Assembly: GCA_029204225.1 (NCBI GenBank)
Contig: CM055096.1
Location: 37,470,383-37,534,382 of the forward strand
DNA from: Diphasiastrum complanatum
Taxonomy: Eukaryota; Streptophyta; Lycopodiopsida; Lycopodiales; Lycopodiaceae
DNA length: 64,000 nt
Direction: 5' to 3'
Below, one piece after another: positions 54,570-64,000 of this stretch (position 1 is the stretch's first letter; each line of letters begins with the position of its first letter). The translations under genes were made by a program, and so were the position numbers. The notes below the pieces were generated by a model. The model was given only the letters and a program-made list of their open reading frames with translations, searched no databases and was not told the origin of the DNA.

Positions 54570-57500
54570 TTAGCTTTCTATAGAGAGTAATTCCTTGAAG
54601 GATCTTTCATTACTTCTTGTAGTTAGCTTTACATTTGATTCCATAGGAGTAGAAACAACTTTACAATCTTCCATATGAAACCTTTTTAGAATAGAGTTAA
54701 TATACTTTTCTTGACATATGAATGTAGATTTAGAAGTTCTAATAATCTCTATTCCTAAGATATAATGAAGTTTACCAAGATCTTGAATTTCAAACTCTCT
54801 TTTGAGTGCCATCTTGATTTCATCTATATCTAGATTGTTACCACCACTTAAGATAATGTCATCAACATAGATCAAAAGTAAAGTGATATCATTTTCATTC
54901 AATCTAAAGTAGAGAGAATGATCATACTCACTCATAACAAAGTTTTGAGAAAGTAAGAAGGAATTGAGCTTAGCATACCAACTCCTTGGTGCTTGCTTTA
55001 GCCCATACAAACTCTTTTGGAGATAGCACACATGATTAGGCTCATCATGTGAAACATAGCACTCGGGTTGCTCCATGTAAATATCTTCTTCAAGATCACC
55101 ATTCAAGAAGGCATTAGTAACATCCATTTGCCACATATCCCAATCATAAAGAGTTGCAAGAGAGATTAGGATTCGAATAGTTACCATCTTTGCCACGGGT
55201 GCAAAGGTCTCATCATAGTCAATACCATATTCTTGAGCATACCCCTTTGCCACCAACCTTGCCTTGTACTTGTTGATTGATCCATCTTGATTTGTCTTGA
55301 TCTTGAAGATCCACTTACAACCAATTGCCTTCTTGTCCTTTGGAAGCTTTACCAACCTCCATGTGTTGCTTTTGATGAGTGCTTGATGCTCATGATCCAT
55401 GGCTTGGATCCATTCCTTCTTTTGAATTGCTTCACCTACACAAGTTGGTTCATCAAAAGAGGTAAGAAAAGCAAAGTTAGAGTTGTCCACCACTTGCTTT
55501 CCTTTTTCATCATAGGTTAGCCTTGATGGCTTAGCCCTTTGCCTTTGAGTCTTCCTTGAAGTTTGCTTTGGAGTGGCATCTCCATCTTCATCCAAGACAT
55601 CTTGCACATCATGATGATTAGTAGGCACATCAACATCAACATCAACAACATTGGAAACATTCTCTTCATGAAAGATGACATCCCTACTTATGACAACTTT
55701 CTTTGTAGAAGGAATGTACACTTTGTAAGCCTTGCTTACTTCACTATAGCCAACAAACACACCCTTCTTTGATGAAGGATCTTCTTTAGTTCTATCATCA
55801 AGTGTGATATTGACAAAACATGTACATCCAAAGATCCTACAATGCTTGACACTCGGCCTTCTACCATAAAGAACCTCATGAGGAGTTTTACCATCCAAGG
55901 AAGCACTTGTCCATCTATTACATAGATAGTTAGCACATGCTAAAGCTTCCCCCCAAAAATACTTAGCAAGATTAGCATGTAGTCTCATTGCCTTGGCACA
56001 TTCACAAAGGGTTCTATTCTTCCTCTCGGCCACTCCATTCTGTTGTGGAGTCCTAGGACTAGACATCTCCCTCTTAATCCCATGTGCTATACAAAAGTCT
56101 TTGAACCTATTTGAGGTGTATTCCCCTCCATTATCAGATCTTAAGCATTTGATCTTTGTATTGAATTGGTTTTCCATTTCATTCTTGAACTTGACAAATG
56201 CAGCAAACACTTCATCCTTACTTTTAAGAAGATAGATCCAAGTATACCTACTAAAGTCATCAATGAAAGTTGCATACATCTTTGCCCCACCATTGCTAGT
56301 TGTACTAGAAGAATGAATATCAGAATGCACAAGTTGAAAAGCTTCTTTAGATCTAGAAGTAGATCTAGAATAAGCAAGTCTATGAGATTTGGACAAGGCA
56401 CAATGTTCACAAACACTATTGTTTGCAACAAGACTTTTAGGGAGACCAAGAACAAGCTCTTTGTTTGCCATTACCTCCAAAGATTTGAAGTTGGGATGGC
56501 CCAACCTCTTGTGCCAAACTTCTTGGTTTGTCAATTGCTCCCTAGCCATACATCCTTCATGATTAGAGATCACACATGCATCAAGCTTGAAAAGTTTACC
56601 ATGCCTCCTACCTTGAGCAATCAAGGATCCACATTTACTTATCAAACATGCATCTCCAATGAACTCCACATCAAGTCCTTTGTCAATCATTTGACTTACA
56701 CTAAGCAAATTCTTAGTGATTGAAGGAATGTACAAGACATTTTCAAGATTTGCTTTCCTATTTGTTGAAAGGGAAATAGGAATAGTGCCTATGCCTTTGA
56801 TGTCACATTGACCATCATTTGCAGTGTAGATGATGTTACCTTCTCCCTCATAAGACAATAAGGATGTAAAGTATTCCTTATGTCTTGTCATGTGAGATGA
56901 GGCTCCACTATCAATCCACCAAGGATCATTATCATCTATGTTGGCTAACAAACTTGAAGTCATAACAAGTGATTCACATGTGTTATGTTCTTCCTCATCT
57001 ATTGTAAGATTTCCTTGCCTCTCTCCTTGCTCTCTTTTCTTCTTATAACATTCATTTGCAAAATGACCTTTTATCCCACAATAAAAGCACTTGAACTTTG
57101 ACTTATTGTTCTTAGTAGAAGAGGAAGAGGAAGAGTGATCATCATGATCAAAGTTACCACCTTTGGACCATTTCCCTTTGCCTTTACCTTTGCCCTTGAA
57201 TTTGCCTTTTGTGAAGAAAGCCTCTTCACCTCCACCTTGCAAGGATGCACCATCAAGCTTTGATTGCAACCTATGTTCTTCAGCCAATAAGATTTCTTGC
57301 AAGTCAACCACACTTGGCAAGACTCTTTGAATGGCAAAACTTTGCACAAGGTTAGCATGTTCATTTAGCAAACCATTCAACATAACTTGGACTATTTCAC
57401 CATCTTTTATGTTCTCATCAATGCATGCTAAATCATCACTTAGGGACTTAACTCTCAAGATAAATGCATGAGCACTTTCACCCTCTCTTTGCCTACTAGA

Positions 57501-57836
57501 AAATATTTGTCTCCTTAGGGTCAATACCCTAGATGTGGACTTTGATTCAAAGAGCTTCTTTAAGGCATTCCATGCCTCACTTGCACTTTGACACTTTCCA
57601 ACTTCCTTGAGAAGTTCATTTGTAACATTCATTTTAATGATATGAAGAGCCCTTTTGGCCTTCTTATCAAACCTTTGTTGCTCTTGAAGTGTGAGAGGTC
57701 TCTCTTCAATTTCTGCAACTATGTCCATGAGTTCATTCAACTCAAGTAAGGACTCCATCCTCACTTTCCAAGTAGAGTAGTTTGATGAACTCAACCTTTC
57801 ACTAGACTCTAGCATGATCCCACCATTGGAAGCCAT
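54570..57836 (-). pseudogene. C Gag-Pol to mid RT (1088 codons)
   Basis: One open frame: UBN2 Gag 1-249, basic patch ~211-225, CCHC 250-263, protease active Asp 309 (WWIDSGASS), pre-integrase H442/H447 and C476/C479, integrase D506, D568, E604, IFGCTCFVNI block ~668, linker 735-785, RT from ~838, YVDD 990-993. It ends in LLSIES because a CTCTCT tract has two bases too many (or one too few) compared with the frame needed for LLYRKLIGSL. Only this change separates it from a continuous polyprotein of about 1310 residues, the normal copia size. Confidence 0.92.
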
Positions 57837-59008
57837 GATTCTAATGTTTCTTCAACTTTTAGGTTTTGTCCTAAAGCACTTAGCACTCACTTTTCTCTCA
57901 ACAAATGATAGATAAAGAGATCTATGAAGATTTAGGACCCTAAAACACTTCTATCTTGAACCTAGATGGTTTCCAAGCATAGAAAGGAAGATTGAAACAC
58001 ATGCAACACTTTGCACACACTAAGAATGGATTACAAAATCAAACCAACCTGAACACACTCTTGCTTAAGCTCTCAAACTTTCCAGCAAGTGACCAAATCA
58101 AGTTATGGTGTGAAGAGTTACTTGCATTCTTAGAAAATACCCAAAACTAGGATGCCAAGATTACCTAGTAATGAACAAACTTGATCAACATATGATCAAC
58201 ACACTAAGATATTGATTCAACCTGTAAAACCACATGTAAACCACACTTCTAAAAGTTTATAAACTCCAGCAAGTGATAAATACAAGATTTAGAGGTGAAT
58301 GAATGCGCACACTTAGTGAATCACAAGACTAGCTTCACTATCTTGTCAAATCTTGGTGTTTAGATGTAGATCTAAGATCACTTCACATGAGAATGTTCCT
58401 CAACCTGTTAAGAACCTGAAAACACACTTGCATAATGGTTAACACCTTCCAGCAAATGCTCCAATCAAATTACATAAGGAGAGTTACTTACATGCTCAAC
58501 AAAGTACACCAAAAATTATGCCAAAATTGATGACAATCTTTACAATATGCTCTTCACAATGGAGCTTACAATATGTTCACCCAAAAAAGGGGATCTTTCA
58601 TCCAAATGGGAGCTTTGCTCAGCCTTTAGGAGAATTACAACTCACTCAAAAGAGCATTTGTCATCCACTTAAGGAGAAGTTTCATCCACTTAAGGAGAGT
58701 GTTCATCCAAGAATGGAGATTGTCAACAATAGGATTGAAAAGAACATTGTTAGTATTGAATATGCACAAGCCTCACAATCACAAATGATTAGGTGTTATG
58801 ATCTGATCCAAAATAGTTTCTTTTCAGCCTCTGATCTTCAATAGACCTGAAATATGCTTTTGATCCACAAGTTCAACTCACAAAACAAAGGTTAGTAAGA
58901 TTTGATCAACAAAGCAATGCAAAATCATGCTAGAACTTGATCAAACATCCAAATATCACCAAAAATGGAATACTTACTGTAAATAGAAGCCAACCAGCTC
59001 TGATACCA
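57837..59008 (-). other. C leader and primer site
   Basis: Near-identical to the leaders of A and B, with the three ~178-base imperfect repeats. The minus-strand TGGTATCAGAGCT at 58996-59008 abuts the 5' LTR. Confidence 0.8.
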
Positions 59009-59583
59009 TGTGAAAAATACAGATCCTAAGTGGATCTAAACTCCAAGATCATTGGCTTGAATGCTTGCACTCCAAACTACATAAGCTAGGAATTGGCAAC
59101 ACATTCTATGCTACCTAGAATGCAAAGAACTTGATCAAAAAGCATTTATCACAAATGGAAACTTCCATAAACATCAAGTGCGGACCAAAATAGCATTATA
59201 CAGTCCATAATACATCAGCCTACCACTTTTGGAAAGCACCTAAGATCATACACAATAGCTTGAAGACAATACACACAACAATGCTCTCAATGGAGGAAGA
59301 AACAATGACAATGATCTATTGATCTCAATGAAGCATACAAAAGGTTTCTCCAACCTGTTCTCCACGACTTCCCTACTATTTATGGATGAGGAAGATGACT
59401 CTCTCTCCTCTCTCTAGAAGGTACTTGACCCTAGATATTCCCTATATAGGAAAAATAGCTAAAAATGGCTTATATGACCAAAATACATCAAAATGGTCTC
59501 ATTTTGAAGGGTATGAAGTTTGACACTTCATCATACTGAAAAAATACAGTAAATAAAAACATTGTGGCCTGGTTCACACGTGT
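59009..59583 (-). repeat. C 5' LTR, truncated
   Basis: It matches the other LTRs for 575 bases and stops 11 bases into the 14-base palindrome TTCACACGTGTGAA. The outer ~80 bases (start of U3) are replaced by unrelated sequence. One substitution versus 53234-53888 was seen (GCGGACC versus GCGGCCC). Confidence 0.9.
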
Positions 59584-60010
59584 AGAGAATATTCTAGCAT
59601 ATTTTTGAGAATCTCTCGACCTACCTTTTGTATTCCTCCATTAAAAATGATGGCCACGTGAACATTATTCACACATGTGTACGCACACCCACATATCAAA
59701 ACGGATATTGTTTCTTATTTATTTATTTATTTTCTTTTCACAAATGGTCTTCTGTCATTAAGATTGATCTGTCAAATCATAGTTTGAAACTCTGAGACAT
59801 GCACGTCCTTAAAATGACAGATGTCATGTCACCAATGACACATCATCATCCTCTCCACACCGCTTCTGCATATCACAAGTTATTTTCTATTTTTCTTCTT
59901 CACACTTTCTTCTTGCGTTTTCATGCTTTCCTGTGTTCAAAATTTTTGCGATCAAGCACTCTCTTACGATCTGTCGCGATCTATGGAGCTTTCGTGAATT
60001 ATTCGATACA
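59584..60010. other. Unassigned spacer before P
   Basis: AT-rich, with TTATTTATTTATTTA near 59717. No supported gene. It may be the upstream part of element P. Confidence 0.4.
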
Positions 60011-62652
60011 ATGGCTTTTGGATCGAGTTCTAGCTCCTCAATTACTTGGAAAGCATGCGCAGGAATCCGCCTGGCATCAATCCAGTCCTTTTTGGATCAA
60101 TGTAGGTTGGGAGATTTGAAAGTGGATCCTTTAGTCATTTTGTCTGAAGTCAGTACTGAATTTGTGAATTCCATCCACGCAGTTTCTGAGGTGAATTTCA
60201 AAGTCCATGTGCGAGGCAAATTTTTTACTATCTCTGAAGAAGTGTTCAGCACAGCGCTGGGATTACCATTGGATGATAAACTTGTTTCTACAAACAAAAA
60301 TTCAGTGGATGAAGCTGCCCATTTTCTGAGTAACTGCTTCATACCCATGAAGGGATACAAAATTTCGATGATAAAGAATACCACCTTTAAGCTGTTTTGT
60401 AAATACGCCAATCAAGCAATATTTTTGGTAGATGCGGCTGCAACCATTTATGTGCAAAATTTTGGATATATATTGGACGCGCTAGCTAGTAATCCTGTTT
60501 GCTTCGGTGTTATCGCTTACAAGGCATTTTTGAGGTGGATTAAACACCAAAAAAAAATTGGAGTCAGAGCACACGTTTCGCGACTATGCGAACATTTTGG
60601 AGTGTTAAACGATCAAGAGAAAACCATGCTGATGGGACGGCTATTGCCTCCAAAACCCATTGACCTTTCTAGCCTCCTGACTGTTTTATCCATAGCTACC
60701 ACAACAGATGTTGGTGCTTCTCAAATTGATGCACCTGCTATTACGACCATGGATACGGATGGAGCCGCTAATGCTGATTTATCAAAGCCAATCTCTGCTT
60801 CAACCTCAGAGAAGCAGAAGAAAAGTTTAAGCTCCTCAGACAACGATGTCACTTAGTCTGACACTTAAGATAGTGGACGAGCAGCACCATTAGGTGACAC
60901 TGAGGCAACAGACGACCAAGAGGACGAACTAGCTAACCAGCCCCAATGCTTCCGCACCATGTTAGAATGAGCCAGAAATTTAGTGGCTGAGGTTTATGAG
61001 TTTGACAAGTATCACCAGAAGCTCACCATGGAGTTTGTCAACTTAGAGAGGAAATTCCAAGACTCTCTTAATGAGTCTTTCGAGAAGATCGATTCGCTCA
61101 AATCAGACAACACGCAACTGATTGAACGAAATCATTCTCTCGAAACACAGCTTCAGACTACAATAAACAAAGCTCATTCTTTGAAGCAGTCCAATAAGAT
61201 GATTGAGGCCAAGTCTGTAGCTTTTCAGACTCAAAATGATTCTTCGAAACAACAGCTGCTGGCTGCAAATCAACACAATGTAGCTCTCCAAAAACATTTA
61301 CAAGAGGAGCGAATGACTCGAATAAAGATAGAAGCTACTCTTACTCTGTGCAGCAATGCAAGCTCGATCATAGTAGACCTCACGAAACTGAACCAGCTCC
61401 AAGACCAGATGCTCAAAAAATTTTGAGTCGAGTTCTTGCAACCGCTCGAGGATGCGAAGGCACTTGTCGAGGAAGAGTTGGCTGAGTTGAAGGAGCTATC
61501 TAGTGATGACACCCCAACTTGCAGCGTGCCAGACTCTCACGAAGAATACCTTCAGGCCCTGCTTCACATTGATGATCTGACGCAACAAATTCACGTTGTG
61601 CCTGTCTGCTCGGGAATTACTGACCATCCAGAGTATTTGGAGACAGTCATGAAGATCGAGAAGCTCGAACAGGAGTTGTCAGATCTCAAGCAGCAGCTAG
61701 AAGACCAGAAGTTAGCTGCTGAGTTGCAAACTCAAGGCTTGGCCACAGTAACTACTCATGCAAAGCGAACACGACGAAATTAGTCGAAGGTATGTGCTGA
61801 AAGATTTCATGCATTTGCTGAATGATTCTGGAAGTGGTGTCCCCATGCATTTAACATTGAATTACAATGGCATGCGGATTACATGATGCTACCAGGCGCA
61901 GTAGGCATCGCCTTCGACGATTGGACGCAACCTTGGGACAAGGATGACTTTCTCTGGTTATGGGCCCAACTATCTATCAAGCAAGAAAGATGTTTCTGCT
62001 GGGGCATAATTTAGGGTAAATTCCAAGTCGTGCCTTTTGGTTCAGCAGAGTTATACATAAGCTCTTCTGCTATTATGCTCTCGAATACATTCGAATCAAA
62101 TAATTCCAATTTTTGCGAAATGAAGACAATAAGTGACATTTTTGGAAGCGAAAGTCGTAGTTTCAACTGTACAAACCACAAATTGTTGCAAATCTAGGCG
62201 CTTTCAACGATGTAGGATTGCTGATTAATGTAAATATGGCCTATCCTGAACTTTTCAATCTTTAGATGGATTGGGAGCAAAACCTTGCAGATTATTTTGC
62301 GGAGATTTGACACAATTTGCAAGACAGAAGGAAGTCAGTACGTTATAAACAATTCTGTACATATTCATTTTGGCAGCTTGGCACCTTTGCGACAAAGACG
62401 TTGTTTTTCGTTCAGAATCTTTATGTTAAAAGCTCTTTCATAAGATTTTCAGCTCACTATTGTAAAGAAATCACACTACGTAGTGATTCAGATGTAGACA
62501 AAAAGTTAATTTAGGAGTTGTTCAATGCAACATTGCTCCCCGTTAAGCTTCAAGAATTCAGCAACCTACTAGTTGGTCGTTATACGAAATCCAAAGAAGA
62601 CTTTATGTTGATTGAGGCTCAACAAATTTGGAGTTTGCCAGAAACTACATGA
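60011..62652 (+). pseudogene. P: long ORF of unknown function with central coiled coil, upstream of an LTR-like end
   Basis: ATG at 60011 (MAFGSSSSSS). The same frame runs at least to about 62190, interrupted only by stops near 60857, 60869, 60968, 61424, 61781, 61829 and 62012. The last part, with stops, is in a shifted frame. Residues ~1-200 hold a globular-looking part (NFKVHVRGKFFTISEEVFST, then ALGLPL), distantly recalling plant-transposon-associated domains seen in some Ty3 ORFs. Then come a Ser/Thr/acidic linker, a long coiled coil (60983-61426, heptads around LIERNHSLETQLQTTI; more at 61640-61720) and a Trp-rich C-terminal part. Each stop could be a CAG, CAA or CGA hit by C-to-T. A decayed host gene is the alternative. 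Confidence 0.5.
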
Positions 62653-62980
62653 AGAATTGAATCCTTTGTAAATATTCATTCTTGCCTATGTCGTGGTGAT
62701 GTTTCTATGTGATGCTGAATCCAGATCTTTGAAGTTTTGAAAATGTTTTGAAGTTTGATTCCAGTGTTCATCAACAATTCAAAGATCACCTCAAATCAAC
62801 CTATTTAAAGAAACAACAAAGACAGATATTCTCTAAGACAAAGAAATATCTAAAGGAAAAACATATGAAAAAATATCTTTTTGCTTTAACAAAAATCTGA
62901 AGGATAGGATGTTTCGTGAATGATCCTCGAAATAACGATGATATGTTCACGAGGACGTTTCACATTTGAGGAAGGGGATA
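62653..62980 (+). other. P 3' spacer and polypurine tract
   Basis: Non-coding spacer ending in GAGGAAGGGGA (62968-62978), two bases before an LTR-like TGTGATGCC start. This is the usual place for a plus-strand primer. Confidence 0.45.
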
Positions 62981-64000
62981 TGTGATGCCATGAAATTGCT
63001 AAATATTGAATATCAGCATAAATATGGCATGATATACTCGAAAATGAAGATATGAGCTGGATAAACATAAATCATGAAGAGGCCTAAGACATTTTTCGAG
63101 AATATATCTCCTAAGTACTTGTCTTGTAATTAAGGGCAAGACCTTTAAAAGGAAAAGACATTGCCTTGGATAGCCTTTACTAGGTCGTCCACACGAAATT
63201 ACTAGATATAAAAAGACATGCTAAACTAGAGTAATTTTAACTCTTAGTTAAATATACCTCTTATGGTATAATTGAACGTATACTCAATCTAATTGTTAAC
63301 TAGACCTTTTCGCGGGAGCGATGCACCTGTTGTTTTAGAGGTGTGTCTGTTCGCCTTGTAGAACATATATTGATCTTACACTTCAGTCTTGAGCATCAAG
63401 AGAGAAGAGTTTATGCATATGTAAGAGGTTGAAGAAGTGAATAGAGTGCTGAGAGTTATTCTCGCTTATCTCCGTTCTCCTCACTGTTGAGTGTCAGCGA
63501 TCCTGAGTCTACTAGCAATCTCTAACGCATTACATGAATTACTCTCTGATCAGATAGACTCTCTAGCGCATTACAGTCGTTTGTTGTGTATCCGTAAAAC
63601 ATGCTCTAAAGAACTGTCTTAAAATCATCTTATTCATTTGTCGCAAATACTTTCTTTTCAGCACTCGAATAATGTCTACCTTTGGTACAATTTAGCATGA
63701 TCATTGAATAAAACTGTATGTATACATGTGAGATGACAGTCCCTGTCTGAAGAATTTAGTCTTTGATCTATGTTCCTGATTGTAGCTGACATAAGTTTCT
63801 AATGTGCTCTAGAACTATTTGTGTTATTTAACCATAACCTTGGACTTAAGTTGTTGAGGACTAACGTGATTAATTAATTGTCTGCACAACCACGAATACA
63901 TCGAATATTTCTCGACTCTCTGTTGACACCTTAATCATCCAGAGTGTAGTACTACCGTACTACTCTGATAACATCTCATCTGTAGAATGCATTTCATTCG
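62981..64000 (+). repeat. Probable P 3' LTR, running to or past the window end
   Basis: It starts TGTGATGCCATG, a form seen at the start of many plant gypsy LTRs, directly after the purine tract. GATATAAAAAGAC near 63211-63223 is a plausible TATA element. No partner LTR is in the window and the right end is not visible, so this rests on position and terminal motif only. Confidence 0.4.

Larger units (their letters stand above)
53234..59583 (-). mobile_element. Element C: nearly intact Ty1/copia
   Basis: Left LTR 53234-53888 (655 bases, the 3' LTR), polypurine tract 53889-53898, pol-gag 53884-57836, leader 57837-58995, primer site 58996-59008, and right LTR 59009-59583, which lacks its last 80 bases. 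The LTRs differ at one position that I can see. Its outer end is lost, so no target duplication can be seen (left flank GACGT). C serves as the empty-site and full-length reference for A and B. Confidence 0.92.

Overview
The window is plant nuclear DNA made almost entirely of LTR retrotransposons. The sequence shows Ty1/copia Gag-Pol (UBN2-type Gag, CCHC knuckle, D-S-G protease, integrase before reverse transcriptase, YVDD) primed by initiator-Met tRNA, and Ty3/gypsy Pol (RT-RNase H before integrase) primed by an Asp-type tRNA. I found no convincing host gene, rRNA, functional tRNA or CRISPR array. The species cannot be named from this sequence.

Layout. I use letters for the elements. M, a decayed gypsy element (1150-3268, resuming at 47255 and running to about 51755), holds K, a minus-strand copia (3269-7506 and 46996-47254). 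The leader of K holds G, a gypsy element with both LTRs and the 5-bp target duplication CAAAC (7507-46990). The RNase H/integrase spacer of G holds A, a minus-strand copia with duplication AAAAC (29895-41318). The pol gene of A holds B, a related element with duplication TCCAC (31583-37140). This is five levels of nesting, and three of them are proven by exact target-site duplications. Outside the nest lie C (53234-59583), an almost intact sister of A, and the 3' end of another element, P (about 60011 to the window end).

The interior of G between 11789 and 27716 is scrambled. It holds a 5'-truncated copia H with its 3' LTR, fragments of three further copia elements (N, O, L), an inverted copy of the M/K junction (22850-23988), and a copy about 99.6% identical (23989-27716) of a G/H chimera found at 9683-13410. 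After 27716 the sequence returns to G.

Points of interest. B keeps the Gag, leader and termini of the A/C family, but pol is replaced by an open frame of about 650 codons with no recognisable domain, fused to Gag. This is the best candidate here for something undescribed. G and M both carry an extra ORF between integrase and the 3' LTR with low-complexity and coiled-coil parts, and P carries a different long ORF with a coiled coil in the same position. Stops in P, and many in G and M, look like single C-to-T (or G-to-A) changes, as expected for methylated, silenced elements. A, B and C have nearly identical LTR pairs and are young; G is clearly older; M is the most decayed.
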